Origin: Hydrogenophaga sp. BPS33
Lineage (GTDB): Bacteria; Pseudomonadota; Gammaproteobacteria; Burkholderiales; Burkholderiaceae_C
Length of the DNA stretch: 64,000 nt
Assembly (NCBI RefSeq): GCF_009859475.1
Contig: NZ_CP044549.1
Coordinates: 4,030,001-4,094,000, forward strand
Direction of reading: 5' to 3'
The notes beneath the pieces are model-generated. The model did no database searches. It saw only the letters and a list, made by a program, of their open reading frames with translations, and was not told the origin of the DNA. Shown in pieces: positions 8,899 to 17,288 of the stretch. Within the stretch, counting starts at the first letter, position 1. Every line of letters starts with the position of its first letter. The position numbers and the translations under genes were made by a program.

Positions 8899-10091
8899 AC
8901 GACCCGGTTCTCATCGTGGGCGGAGGCCTCGGCGGCGTCGCCACGGCCCTGGGCCTGGGCCAGCGCGGCCATCGGGTGCGCTTGCTTGAGCAGTCCGCCG
9001 AAATCGCGCCCATCGGCTACGGCGTGCAGATCGGCCCCAACGTGTTGCCAGTGCTCGCGCAGCTTGGCGTGGAAGACGAAGTACGCCGCGCGGCCTATCT
9101 GCCGGACGATCTGCTCTTGCTGGACGCGGTGACCGGCGAGCGGCTCGTGCGCGTGCCGCTCAAGGGCGAGTCCTTCGAGGCGCGCTTTCCCGCGCCCTAC
9201 ATCTGCATCCACCGCGTCGACCTGCACGAAATCCTGTTGCGCGCGGTGCGCGCCGTGCCCGAGGTGGACCTGAACCAGGCCACCACCGTCACGGGCTATT
9301 CGCAGACGGCGCACGGCGTGCAAGTGCACACCGAACAAGGCACGCGCATCGAAGGCCGCGCACTGGTGGCCGCCGATGGCCTGCGCTCGCGGCTGCGCGC
9401 GCAGATGCACCCGAGCGACGCGACTCGCGACACCGGCTATGTCGCACACCGCACCATCGTGCCGATGGACCAGGCCCCCGCCAGTCTGCGGCGGCGCCAG
9501 GGCGTGACCATGTGGACGGGCGATGGCTTCCACGTTATCTACTACCCGCTGCGCGACCACACGGAGATGAACATCGTCGCCGTGTTCCGCGTACCCGACG
9601 GCATGGAGGCCACGGACAACGGCGCCTACCGCACCCACATCGAAACCATTGCCGCGCCATCGCAGGCCGAGGTGCGCGACGTGATCTCGGTGGTCAACCT
9701 GGAGCGGCGCTGGGCCATTGGCGACCGCAACCCGCTGCGGGGCTGGGCCGATGGCCGCGTGACGCTGCTGGGCGATGCCGCCCATGCCACCTTGCAATCG
9801 CTCGCCCAGGGCGCGGGCATGGCGCTGGAAGACGCGGCCGAACTGTGCGCCCTGATGGACGCGCACGGCAACGATCCGCATCGCGCCTTCGCCTTGTTCG
9901 AGCGCCGCCGCTTCGTGCGCACGGCGCGGGTGCAGCTCGAATCGCGCGCGCTCTGGCACACCTACCACTGCGGCGGTGTCGACGCGCAGGTGCGCACGCT
10001 GCAGCTACAGGAGCGCAGCACCGAAGACCTCTACCGCTGCTTCGACTGGCTGTGGGCACCCGCCACGGTGCGCGTGCCACAGCCGGCATGA
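8895..10091 (+). CDS. FAD-dependent aromatic hydroxylase (3-hydroxybenzoate 6-hydroxylase / salicylate hydroxylase family)
   Basis: The ATG at 8895 overlaps the stop of the cupin gene (ATGA), implying translational coupling. The 398-residue protein has the group A flavin monooxygenase motifs: the nucleotide-binding V-G-G-G-L-G-G near residue 8, the middle D-G motif (A-A-D-G-L-R-S-R-L-R), and the late G-D-A-A-H motif with Q-G-A-G-M-A-L-E-D-A. Enzymes of this length add one hydroxyl to an aromatic acid using NAD(P)H and O2, for example making gentisate from 3-hydroxybenzoate. Coupling to a gentisate-dioxygenase-like gene supports para-hydroxylation to a gentisate-type product. The substrate is inferred only. 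Confidence 0.85.
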   Translation: MNDPVLIVGGGLGGVATALGLGQRGHRVRLLEQSAEIAPIGYGVQIGPNVLPVLAQLGVEDEVRRAAYLPDDLLLLDAVTGERLVRVPLKGESFEARFPAPYICIHRVDLHEILLRAVRAVPEVDLNQATTVTGYSQTAHGVQVHTEQGTRIEGRALVAADGLRSRLRAQMHPSDATRDTGYVAHRTIVPMDQAPASLRRRQGVTMWTGDGFHVIYYPLRDHTEMNIVAVFRVPDGMEATDNGAYRTHIETIAAPSQAEVRDVISVVNLERRWAIGDRNPLRGWADGRVTLLGDAAHATLQSLAQGAGMALEDAAELCALMDAHGNDPHRAFALFERRRFVRTARVQLESRALWHTYHCGGVDAQVRTLQLQERSTEDLYRCFDWLWAPATVRVPQPA

Positions 10092-10131
10092 CACTTCGTT
10101 CCCACTTCAAAAAGTACCGCGAGAAACGCCG

Positions 10132-11016
10132 ATGAAATTCTGCCGATTCGACTACGACTGCCTCGGACTGATCGAGGGCGACGTGGTGCACGACATCACC
10201 CCCGCGCTCGACGCGCTGCCGCCGCTGCGCTGGCCGGTGCCGCTGGGCGACCCGCTCATTGCCCACCTGCCCGCGCTCATGGAAGCCGCGCGGCGCGTTC
10301 CGCGCAGCGCCAGTCCGCGCCTCCTGTCCCAGGTGAAGCTGCACAGCCCCATCACCAACCCGAGCAAGGTCATGGCCGCGCCGGCCAACTACCGCCTGCA
10401 CGTGCAGCAAGACACGAAGGACCCCGGCGTCGACCCCGGCGGCACGCACATGAAGGCGCTCGAAGGCGTGGAGCGCCCGGCCGAAAAATACGGCCTGTTC
10501 CTCAAGGCCACGTCCGCGATCGCGGGCGCTGCCGAGGGCGTGCAGATCGTGCTGCCCGAGCGGCGCACCGACCACGAACTCGAACTCGCCGTGGTGATCG
10601 GCCGCGCGGGCCACGCCATCCGCCGTGAAGAGGCCATGCAGCACGTGGCGGGCTATTGCATCGGCCTGGACATGACGGTGCGCGGCACCGAAGACCGCAG
10701 CTTTCGCAAGTCGCCCGACACCTACACCGTGCTCGGCCCCTGCTTCGTCACGGCCGACGAGATCCCCGACCCGCACGCGCTGAGCATGTCGCTCTGGGTC
10801 AACGGCGAGCGCCGGCAGCACAGCAGCACCGGCGCGATGACGATCGACATCCCCGACCTCATCGCCATCGCCTCCAGCGTCTACACGCTGCACCCGGGCG
10901 ACGTGATCCTCACGGGCACGCCCGAAGGCGTGGGCCCGGTGCTCCCCGGCGATGTGGTGCGCGTGGCCTGCGACGGCCTTGGAGAGATGACACTAAGGGT
11001 TTCGCACCACCCTTAG
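10132..11016 (+). CDS. fumarylacetoacetate hydrolase family protein
   Basis: The 294-residue protein begins at the ATG at 10132. It carries the family core: P-S-K-V-M-A-A-P-A-N-Y, the metal-binding acidic strand D-H-E-L-E-L-A-V-V-I-G, the D-M-T-V-R-G segment, and the closing H-P-G-D-V-I-L-T-G-T-P-E-G-V-G. These hydrolases split C-C bonds of beta-diketo acids, such as fumarylpyruvate or maleylpyruvate in the gentisate pathway. Its place after the hydroxylase and ring-cleavage genes fits that step. No maleylpyruvate isomerase gene is present in the cluster, so this enzyme may act on the cis isomer directly, or the isomerase may lie elsewhere. Confidence 0.88.
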   Translation: MKFCRFDYDCLGLIEGDVVHDITPALDALPPLRWPVPLGDPLIAHLPALMEAARRVPRSASPRLLSQVKLHSPITNPSKVMAAPANYRLHVQQDTKDPGVDPGGTHMKALEGVERPAEKYGLFLKATSAIAGAAEGVQIVLPERRTDHELELAVVIGRAGHAIRREEAMQHVAGYCIGLDMTVRGTEDRSFRKSPDTYTVLGPCFVTADEIPDPHALSMSLWVNGERRQHSSTGAMTIDIPDLIAIASSVYTLHPGDVILTGTPEGVGPVLPGDVVRVACDGLGEMTLRVSHHP

Positions 11017-11036
11017 CCCCTCTCAGGAATTCGCGC

Positions 11037-11687
11037 ATGCCCAAGACCACCGCCGCACCCGCGACACGCCAACCCCGCCGCACCCAGGCCGAACGCACCC
11101 AGGCCACGCAGCGCAAATTGATCGACTGCGCCATCGACCTGCTCAAGGAAAAGCGTTACGCCAGCTTCCGCACGGCCGAGGTGGCCGAGCGGGCCGGCGT
11201 ATCCAAAGGCGCGCAGACGCACCACTTCCCTTCGAAGGACATGCTGGTGCTGCAGGCGCTCGAAGAGGTCTACAAGGACACGATGGAACGGGCGATGGCG
11301 CGCATCGACGCCGCTCGGCAAAACCCGCGCCAGTTGCTGGCGCTGCTGGTGGCCGACAGCCGCGAGTTCTTTCTCGGCGACGATTTCCTGCTCTCGCTCG
11401 ACCTGATGATGGTCGACCCCGGCTCTTCGCTCGGGGCCGACGTCAAGCGGCTGGCGCAGCAGTACCGCCTGCCGGTCGAACAGGCCTGGCTCGAAGCCTT
11501 CGTGGCGGCTGGACACCCGGCGCGCCAGGCCAAGGACGTGGTGCGCCTGTCTTTCGCGGTCGCCCGGGGCTTCGGCATCCGCCAGCTCGTGGCCGGCCCC
11601 GACGAGGAATTCGATGCCCTCTTCCAGACCTGGACGCGCATGGCCGAAGCCATGCTGCTGCTCTCATCCCCATCCGGCCCCCCATAG
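11037..11687 (+). CDS. TetR/AcrR-family transcriptional regulator
   Basis: The 216-residue protein starts at the ATG at 11037, 20 bp after the hydrolase stop. It has a basic N-terminal tail, then the TetR DNA-binding region (residues about 25-70) with the pattern T-A-E-V-A-E-R-A-G-V-S-K-G-A-Q-T-H-H-F. The C-terminal helical domain would bind the inducer. Lying inside the catabolic operon, on the same strand, it is the likely repressor of the cluster. The dyad at 4067-4084 and the stronger dyad at 19247-19266 are candidate targets. Confidence 0.88.
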   Translation: MPKTTAAPATRQPRRTQAERTQATQRKLIDCAIDLLKEKRYASFRTAEVAERAGVSKGAQTHHFPSKDMLVLQALEEVYKDTMERAMARIDAARQNPRQLLALLVADSREFFLGDDFLLSLDLMMVDPGSSLGADVKRLAQQYRLPVEQAWLEAFVAAGHPARQAKDVVRLSFAVARGFGIRQLVAGPDEEFDALFQTWTRMAEAMLLLSSPSGPP

Positions 11688-11721
11688 GCCATCGCATTTC
11701 AAACCACCGGAGACACCCACC

Positions 11722-12714
11722 ATGACCTACCCACTCCACACGCCCACGGCAACCCGGCGCACTTTGCTGCGCGCCATGGCCGCCGGGCTGGCGGCATCCA
11801 CCGGCCTGCCGGCACAGGCACAGGGCCAGTCCTTGCTGAAGGTGGTGGTGGGCAGCCCGCCCGGTGCGCTGGGTGACGTGATCGCGCGGCTGGTGGCCCA
11901 GAAGCTGGGCGAACAGACCGGCATGGCGAACATGGTCGACAACAAGGCGGGCGCCAGCGGTGCGATCGCGGCCGACGCCGTGGCCAAGTCGGCGGGCGAT
12001 GGCCACACCCTACTGGTGGCGCCGGACGCGGTGATGGTGGTCAACCCCTTCGTCTTCTCCAAACTCTCCTACGACCCCACGCGCGATTTCCGCTCCGTGG
12101 CCTTGCTGGGCAAAGCCACGCTGGTGCTGCTGGTGAGTCCCGCGCTCAAGGTGAAGACCCTGCCCGAGTTCGTTGCCCTCGTGAAGTCGCGCCCCAAGGA
12201 GGTGAACTTCGGCACTGGAGGCCCGGGCCATCCCTCGCACATGGCCATGGAGCTCGTGGCCAACCGCCTGGGGTTGCAGATGACCCACGTGCCCTACAAA
12301 GGCACCTCGCTGGCGCTGCAGGGGCTCATGGGCGGTGAGGTCAGCGCGGTGATCGTGAGCATGGCAGAGGCCATGCCGCAGGTGAAGGCGGGCAATGTGG
12401 TGCCCATCGCCACCAGCGGCCCGGCTGCCAAGGAGGTGTTCCCCGACCTGCCGGAATTCAAGCAATCCCACCCCGACCTGGACATCGCCGTGTGGTTCGG
12501 CCTCTTCGCGTCGGCCGCCACACCGCCCGAGCGCGTGGCGCGTTTGAATGCCGAGGTCAACAAGATGCTGGCCCAGCCCGACGTGAAGAAGCGCCTGGGC
12601 GAGTTCGGGCTCACCGCCTCCAACAGCGCGCCGGCCGAGCTCGACCAGTTGATGGTCGCCGACCGGGCGCGCTTCGGACCTTTGGTGAAGGCGTTGGGGC
12701 TGACAGCGAACTAA
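11722..12714 (+). CDS. Bug-family tripartite tricarboxylate transporter substrate-binding protein (orphan)
   Basis: The 330-residue protein starts at the ATG at 11722 behind a GGAGA element. The N-terminus has a twin arginine (T-R-R-T-L-L-R) before a hydrophobic stretch ending in P-A-Q-A-Q, so export could be by Tat or Sec. The mature part has the Bug pattern: V-V-G-S-P-P-G-A-L-G-D-V-I-A-R and N-F-G-T-G-G-P-G-H-P-S-H. It closes the catabolic cluster and has no adjacent membrane components. It differs clearly from the receptor at 5476-6474, so the two probably bind different acids. Confidence 0.88.
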   Translation: MTYPLHTPTATRRTLLRAMAAGLAASTGLPAQAQGQSLLKVVVGSPPGALGDVIARLVAQKLGEQTGMANMVDNKAGASGAIAADAVAKSAGDGHTLLVAPDAVMVVNPFVFSKLSYDPTRDFRSVALLGKATLVLLVSPALKVKTLPEFVALVKSRPKEVNFGTGGPGHPSHMAMELVANRLGLQMTHVPYKGTSLALQGLMGGEVSAVIVSMAEAMPQVKAGNVVPIATSGPAAKEVFPDLPEFKQSHPDLDIAVWFGLFASAATPPERVARLNAEVNKMLAQPDVKKRLGEFGLTASNSAPAELDQLMVADRARFGPLVKALGLTAN

Positions 12715-12738
12715 CGGGCCGCTGAGATATCCCGAGCG

Positions 12739-13008
12739 GCTCCCTCCCCCGCTGGGCTTTGGTATCTACACATGTTGTGGTGCTTCAAATACGCCCTCAC
12801 CCCAACCCTCTCCCGCAAGCGGGAGAGGGAGTAAGACCCGCGCTCCGGCTGCTTTGCGTGCACGCCAGAATCGCTTGCCGGCGACCGTACCTTACTCCCT
12901 CTCCCGCTTGCGGGAGAGGGTTGGGGTGAGGGGAGCGCCGGAAGTGGTCTTCGCGGTAGGTCGCCGCCAAAACTTGTGTAGATACCAAAGCCCAGCGGGG
13001 GGAGGAGC
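12739..13008. repeat. 270-bp nested inverted-repeat element (MITE/REP-like)
   Basis: The outer arms of about 37 bp (12739-12775 and 12971-13008) are near-perfect inverted copies that begin GCTCC. Inside lies a perfect 42-bp inverted pair, 12794-12835 and 12891-12932, separated by 55 bp. Each inner copy contains its own palindrome built on CCCTCTCCCGC and GCGGGAGAGGG. No transposase or open frame of substance lies inside. The nested structure fits a non-autonomous mobile element with a REP-like core. It would form a long RNA hairpin when transcribed. Confidence 0.75.
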
Positions 13009-13050
13009 AAATTCGCAGCCACGCCCTTGAACGCACGCCCACCCACCACT

Positions 13051-13254
13051 CGCCGAGGGCTTGGGGCGCTGGGCCGAGGGCGCCTATGCGCAGGCGAGGA
13101 GCGCAGCGCACACAGGTTGCCGCGCGCAGCGCGGTCAAGTTCGCGTGTTTGAGCGCAGCGAGTTTGCGAACTTGCCTGTGTGTGCGAGCACCGCAGCGAA
13201 CCCCGAAGGGGCTGCGCATCGGCGCCCTCGGCCCAGCGCCCCAAGCTCTCGGCG
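13051..13254. repeat. 204-bp second inverted-repeat element
   Basis: The 42-bp arms at 13051-13092 and 13213-13254 are inverted copies with about two mismatches (CGCCGAGGGCTTGGGGCGCT at the outer end). The interior holds a smaller inverted pair, CAAGTTCGC at 13136 and GCGAACTTG at 13166. It follows the first element by about 40 bp but is unrelated in sequence. Together the two elements fill the 578-bp gap between the catabolic cluster and tctA; no gene is seen in that gap. Confidence 0.7.
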
Positions 13255-13292
13255 CGCCCACCAGGACACGCCAGAAACAATCCAGCAACCCG

Positions 13293-14786
13293 TCAACCCA
13301 GCTTCCGCTTCGCCAACAAGCGCGGCACCAGCAACACCAGCACCACCACCACCAGCAGCGTGGCCGACATCGGACGCTGCAGGAACACCATGAAGCTGCC
13401 TTCGCCGATGGACAGCGCGTTGCGCATCTGCGCCTCGGCCATGGGGCCGAGGATCAGACCGACGATCACCGGTGCGGTGGGGAAGTCGTAGCGGCGCATC
13501 ACCACGCCGAGCAGCCCCAGCCCGACCATCAGGAACAGGTCGAACGCGCTCTGGCGCATGCCGTACACCCCCACCGTGGCGAAGATCAGGATGCCGGCGT
13601 AGAGCTGCGGGCGCGGAATCTTCAGCAGCTTCACCCACAGGCCCACTAGCGGCAGGTTGAGCACCAGCAGCATCACGTTGCCGATGTAAAGCGAGGCGAT
13701 CAGCGCCCACACCAGCGCCGAGGAGGTCTGGAACAGCTGCGGGCCGGCGTTGATGCCGTAGTTCTGCAGCGCGCTCAGCAGAATGGCCGCCGTGACCGAC
13801 GTGGGAATGCCCAGTGTGAGCAAGGGCACCAGCGTACCGGTGACGGCCGCGTTGTTCGCAGCTTCCGGGCCGGCCACACCTTCGATCGCACCCACGGTGC
13901 CGAAGTCCGCCTTGTGCTCGGGCGCGGCCAGTTTCCGTTCGGTGGCGTAACTCAGGAAGGTCGGAATCTCGGTGCCGCCGGCCGGAATGGTGCCGAAGGG
14001 AAAACCGATGGCGGTGCCGCGCAGCCAGGCTGGCCAGGACCGGCGCCATTCGCCACGGGTCATGTGCACCTTGTTCATCTTGTTCATGCTGGCTTCGCTG
14101 CGGCCTTCGTACAGCGCGTTGTAGAACGCCTCGGCCACCGCGAACAGGCCCACCGCCACCAGCACCACCTCGATGCCATCCATGAACTCCAGCACGCCGC
14201 CGGTGTAGCGCACGGTGGCGGTGATCTGGTCAATGCCGATGAGGCCCAGCGCGAGGCCGAAGAACAGCGCCGTCAAGCCGCGCAGCGTGCTCTGCCCCAG
14301 CACCGCGCTCACCGTGGTGAAGGCCAGCAGCATCAGGCAGAAATACTCGGGCGGGCCGAGCTTCACTGCGAACTCGGCCAGCATGGGCGCGAACAGCGTC
14401 ACCAGAATGGTGGCGATGGTGCCGGCGAAGAAAGACCCGATGGCCGCGGTGGCCAGGGCCGCGCCCGCGCGCCCGCTCTTGGCCATCTTGAAGCCCTCGA
14501 GCGCGGTCACCATGGTGCCCGTCTCGCCCGGCGTGTTAAGCAGAATCGACGTGGTCGAGCCGCCGTACATCGCGCCGTAGTAGATGCCGGCGAAGAAGAT
14601 CATCGACGCCGTGGGTTCCACCTGGCCGGTAATGGGCAGCAGCATGGCCACCGTCACGGCCGGGCCGAGCCCGGGCAGCACGCCGATGGCGGTGCCCAGC
14701 GCACAACCGGCAAAGGCCCACAGCAGGTTGATCGGGGTGCCGGCAGTGGCGAAGCCGGCGAGCAGTTGGTTGAGGGTGTCCATCAT
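13293..14786 (-). CDS. tctA: tripartite tricarboxylate transporter large membrane subunit TctA
   Basis: The 497-residue integral membrane protein has the length and about 12 hydrophobic segments of TctA. It shows the family motifs: G-V-L-P-G-L-G-P near residue 36, [20 protein letters not shown] near residue 70, and [14 protein letters not shown] in the middle repeat. It forms the ion-driven channel for organic acids delivered by the periplasmic receptor. It lies 18 bp after tctB in a tctC-tctB-tctA operon on the minus strand. Confidence 0.95.
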   Translation of the reverse strand: MMDTLNQLLAGFATAGTPINLLWAFAGCALGTAIGVLPGLGPAVTVAMLLPITGQVEPTASMIFFAGIYYGAMYGGSTTSILLNTPGETGTMVTALEGFKMAKSGRAGAALATAAIGSFFAGTIATILVTLFAPMLAEFAVKLGPPEYFCLMLLAFTTVSAVLGQSTLRGLTALFFGLALGLIGIDQITATVRYTGGVLEFMDGIEVVLVAVGLFAVAEAFYNALYEGRSEASMNKMNKVHMTRGEWRRSWPAWLRGTAIGFPFGTIPAGGTEIPTFLSYATERKLAAPEHKADFGTVGAIEGVAGPEAANNAAVTGTLVPLLTLGIPTSVTAAILLSALQNYGINAGPQLFQTSSALVWALIASLYIGNVMLLVLNLPLVGLWVKLLKIPRPQLYAGILIFATVGVYGMRQSAFDLFLMVGLGLLGVVMRRYDFPTAPVIVGLILGPMAEAQMRNALSIGEGSFMVFLQRPMSATLLVVVVLVLLVPRLLAKRKLG

Positions 14787-14804
14787 GGTGGTGCTGCCTT
14801 CGGG

Positions 14805-15332
14805 TTAGATCCAGCCACTGGCGGTCACACCGGGCAAGTTGACCGCCAACACCTTGGTGAAGAGCCAGAACACGGGCGCGGCGATCAACATGCCGGTGAC
14901 TGCGTCCTTCAAGGTCTGCATGGCGTCGCCCGCGCGCCTGCCCTCGCTCATGCGCAGGCCGCGCACCGCGAGCACGAAGCACAGGGCGCAACTGAGGATG
15001 AAGCCAATGGTGGTGATCAAAGCCGCGTTGAGCAGCACCCCGGCCAACACCCAGGCCAGAGCCCGCCAGTCGCCACGCGCCGAGCCCGAGGGCTCCTCCA
15101 TCTGGCGGTAGCCGCCGGTCAATACCTCGCGGATCAGCATCACGCCGCACACAGCGAGCGCAGCGCTGACCACCCAAGGCAGAAAGTTCGGCCCCACACC
15201 CGCGTAGCCCGCATCAGATGGAATGGCGGCCGCACCGAATGCCAGCACAGCCGCAACCAGAAGGGCTCCAACGCCCATGGCCAGCTGACCAGGGCGATGG
15301 AGATTCGCGGAACGCGAAGCATCGTTGTTCAT
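14805..15332 (-). CDS. tctB: tripartite tricarboxylate transporter small membrane subunit TctB
   Basis: The start at 15332 is chosen because AAGGA precedes it by 8 bp, although the frame stays open further upstream. The 175-residue protein has four hydrophobic segments separated by a short charged loop (G-G-Y-R-Q-M-E-E), the normal TctB topology. It pairs with TctA in the inner membrane. It is the middle gene of the tctCBA operon, 156 bp after tctC, with a palindromic repeat in that gap. Confidence 0.9.
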   Translation of the reverse strand: MNNDASRSANLHRPGQLAMGVGALLVAAVLAFGAAAIPSDAGYAGVGPNFLPWVVSAALAVCGVMLIREVLTGGYRQMEEPSGSARGDWRALAWVLAGVLLNAALITTIGFILSCALCFVLAVRGLRMSEGRRAGDAMQTLKDAVTGMLIAAPVFWLFTKVLAVNLPGVTASGWI

Positions 15333-15423
15333 TGCGTGAATCCTTGATAAGAGGGCATCGGACCGGCGGGCGTGTCTGCATCCAGGGGCATCGAGGGACG
15401 GCTCCGCCGGCCCAAGATGCCGT

Positions 15424-15486
15424 CCCCCCTCCAAGCGCCGAAGGCGCGCAAGAGAGGGGGGAAGCCGCGTCAGCGGCGCAGGGGGG
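15424..15486. repeat. GC-rich palindromic intergenic repeat
   Basis: Runs of CCCCCCT and AGGGGGG enclose two small hairpins (GCGCC-GAA-GGCGC and GCCGC-GTCA-GCGGC) between tctC and tctB. From general knowledge, similar GC-rich palindromes recur in intergenic gaps of Comamonadaceae. The repeat is inside an operon, so the hairpins could tune tctBA levels relative to tctC. Confidence 0.5.
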
Positions 15487-15488
15487 AG

Positions 15489-16448
15489 CTACACCATGCC
15501 TGCCCTGATCATGGTTGCGCGCAACGAGGAGAAGTCCTTGTCAACGAATTCGTCAAAGGCCTTGCCGGTCAGCAGCGCGGGCGTCCAGTTGTTCTTCTCC
15601 ACCGCCGCCGCCCACGACTTGCTCTTCGTGGCCTTGACCACCATGTCGGTCAGCGCATCGCGCTGCGCCTGCGTGATGCCGGCCGCGCCATACACGCCGC
15701 GCCAGTTGCCGATCTCCACGTCGATGCCCTGCTCCTTGAGCGTGGGCACGTTGATGCCCTTGACACGCTGCGCCGAGGTGACGGCGATCGCGCGCATCTT
15801 GCCGCTCTCGATGTACTGCTGGAACTCGCTGTAGCCGCTGCCGCCCACGGTGACGTTGCCGCCCAGAATGGCCGCCGTGGCCTCACCGCCGCCGCGGAAG
15901 GGCACATAGTTGATCTTGGAGGCCGGCACGCCCACCGCCTGCGCGATCTGCGCGGCGGCAATGTGCTCGGTGGAGCCGCGCGAACCGCCGCCCCACTTCA
16001 CGCTGCCCGGGTCTTTCTTGAGCTGCTCCACCACGTCCTTCATGGTCTTCAAGGGCGAGTCGGCGGGCAGCACGAACACGTTGTACTCGGTGCTCAGGCG
16101 GGCGATCGGCGTGAGCTGCGTGATGGACACCGGCGGCTTGCCGGTGATGATGCCGCCCAGCATCACCGCGCCCATCACCATCAGCGAATTCGGGTCGCCC
16201 TTGTTGGCGTTGTAGAACTGCGCCAGGCCGATCGCGCCGGCCGCGCCGCCCTTGTTGTCGTAGGTCACCGAAGAGGCCACGCCCGCGTCGCGCATGGCGT
16301 CGCCCAGCGCGCGGCCCGTGCCGTCCCAGCCACCACCCGGATTGGCCGGGATCATCATCTTGATGTTGGCCGCCGCCCAGGCCGCGTTCGGCAAGGCGCC
16401 AGCAGCGGCCAACGCCGCCAGGGATTTGAGGAAGGTGTCGCGACGCAT
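15489..16448 (-). CDS. tctC: tripartite tricarboxylate transporter periplasmic receptor TctC (Bug family)
   Basis: The 319-residue exported protein starts behind a clear AAGGAG (about 6 bp spacing) and has a signal peptide ending in A-A-W-A-A. The mature part begins I-K-M-M-I-P-A-N-P-G-G-G-W-D-G-T-G-R-A-L-G and keeps the Y-D-N-K-G-G-A-A-G motif of TctC receptors. It would capture citrate or a related carboxylate and hand it to TctAB. As first gene of the operon it can be made in excess, as is normal for binding proteins. It is divergent from tctDE. The true ligand is not proven by sequence. Confidence 0.93.
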   Translation of the reverse strand: MRRDTFLKSLAALAAAGALPNAAWAAANIKMMIPANPGGGWDGTGRALGDAMRDAGVASSVTYDNKGGAAGAIGLAQFYNANKGDPNSLMVMGAVMLGGIITGKPPVSITQLTPIARLSTEYNVFVLPADSPLKTMKDVVEQLKKDPGSVKWGGGSRGSTEHIAAAQIAQAVGVPASKINYVPFRGGGEATAAILGGNVTVGGSGYSEFQQYIESGKMRAIAVTSAQRVKGINVPTLKEQGIDVEIGNWRGVYGAAGITQAQRDALTDMVVKATKSKSWAAAVEKNNWTPALLTGKAFDEFVDKDFSSLRATMIRAGMV

Positions 16449-16607
16449 GGTTTGTCTCCTTGAATGGAAAAAATCGACCTGCCTATCTTCTGCCTGCTCG
16501 CTGTCAGTTGGCTGTCCGACTCATCGGTGAAAACCCTAGTCAGAGCGGCGCAGCCCACGTGGAAACCACAATCTCGCGGCCGTGGCGCGTGCCCATAATC
16601 GTCCGGC
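16449..16607. promoter_or_regulatory. divergent promoter region tctC / tctD
   Basis: The 159-bp gap between the transporter operon and its two-component system must carry both promoters and the response-regulator binding site. On the plus strand a CATAAT hexamer lies at 16594-16599, only 8 bp before the tctD start, and no ribosome-binding site is seen. The tctD transcript may therefore be leaderless. No convincing -35 was found. Confidence 0.4.
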
Positions 16608-17288
16608 ATGAAGCTGCTGCTGATCGAGGACAACGCCACCATGCAAGCCACGTTGCGGCGCAGCTTCGAGCGCCGTGGCATGCAGGTGCTCGGGTGCGAA
16701 GACGGCGCGCGTGCACTCGGCCTGTGGCAGGCCAGCCTGCCCGACGCGGTGCTGCTCGACCTCAGCCTGCCCGGCCAGGATGGCCTGGATGTGCTGCGCC
16801 AGGCGCGCTCGGCCGGCCTGCGCACACCGGTCATCGTGCTCACGGCGCGCGGCACCGTGGGCGACCGCATCCTGGGCCTGAACAGCGGAGCCGACGACTA
16901 CATGGCCAAGCCCTTCGATCTCGACGAACTCGAAGCGCGCGTGCGCGCCCTGGTGCGCCGCTCGGGCAATACGAGCGACCTGCCGCCCGGCACCAGCGCC
17001 GCCTGGAGCGGCATGCACGTGGACCGCGACAACGGTGCGGTGTACTTCCAAGGCGAGCCGATGGAACTCGCGCCGCGCGAACTCGCCCTGCTGCAGGCGC
17101 TGCTGGGCAAACCGGGCCACGCGATCGCCAAGGAACGCCTGTTCGAACTGGTGTTCCCCGGCCAGACGCAGGTGCAGCCCGAAGCGATCGAGGTGGTGGC
17201 CTACCGCCTGCGCAAGAAGATCGCGCACACCGGTGCGCAACTGGTCACGCTGCGCGGTCTGGGCTATTTGCTGAAGGCCTCGGCTTGA
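16608..17288 (+). CDS. tctD: OmpR-family response regulator TctD
   Basis: The 226-residue protein has an N-terminal receiver with the acidic pair E-D at residues 7-8, the phospho-acceptor D51 (A-V-L-L-D-L-S-L-P-G) and the K in the A-K-P-F-D-L-D-E-L-E segment. The C-terminal winged helix ends V-V-A-Y-R-L-R-K-K-I...L-R-G-L-G-Y. Divergent position next to tctCBA and overlap with a TctE-type kinase identify it as TctD, which activates tricarboxylate uptake in enterobacteria. Confidence 0.93.
   Translation: MKLLLIEDNATMQATLRRSFERRGMQVLGCEDGARALGLWQASLPDAVLLDLSLPGQDGLDVLRQARSAGLRTPVIVLTARGTVGDRILGLNSGADDYMAKPFDLDELEARVRALVRRSGNTSDLPPGTSAAWSGMHVDRDNGAVYFQGEPMELAPRELALLQALLGKPGHAIAKERLFELVFPGQTQVQPEAIEVVAYRLRKKIAHTGAQLVTLRGLGYLLKASA

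Noticed and set aside
12794..12932. Pair of intrinsic terminators after the catabolic cluster
   Set aside because: The palindromes lack T-runs and are parts of a larger nested inverted repeat. They may still hinder transcription but are better described as a repeat element.
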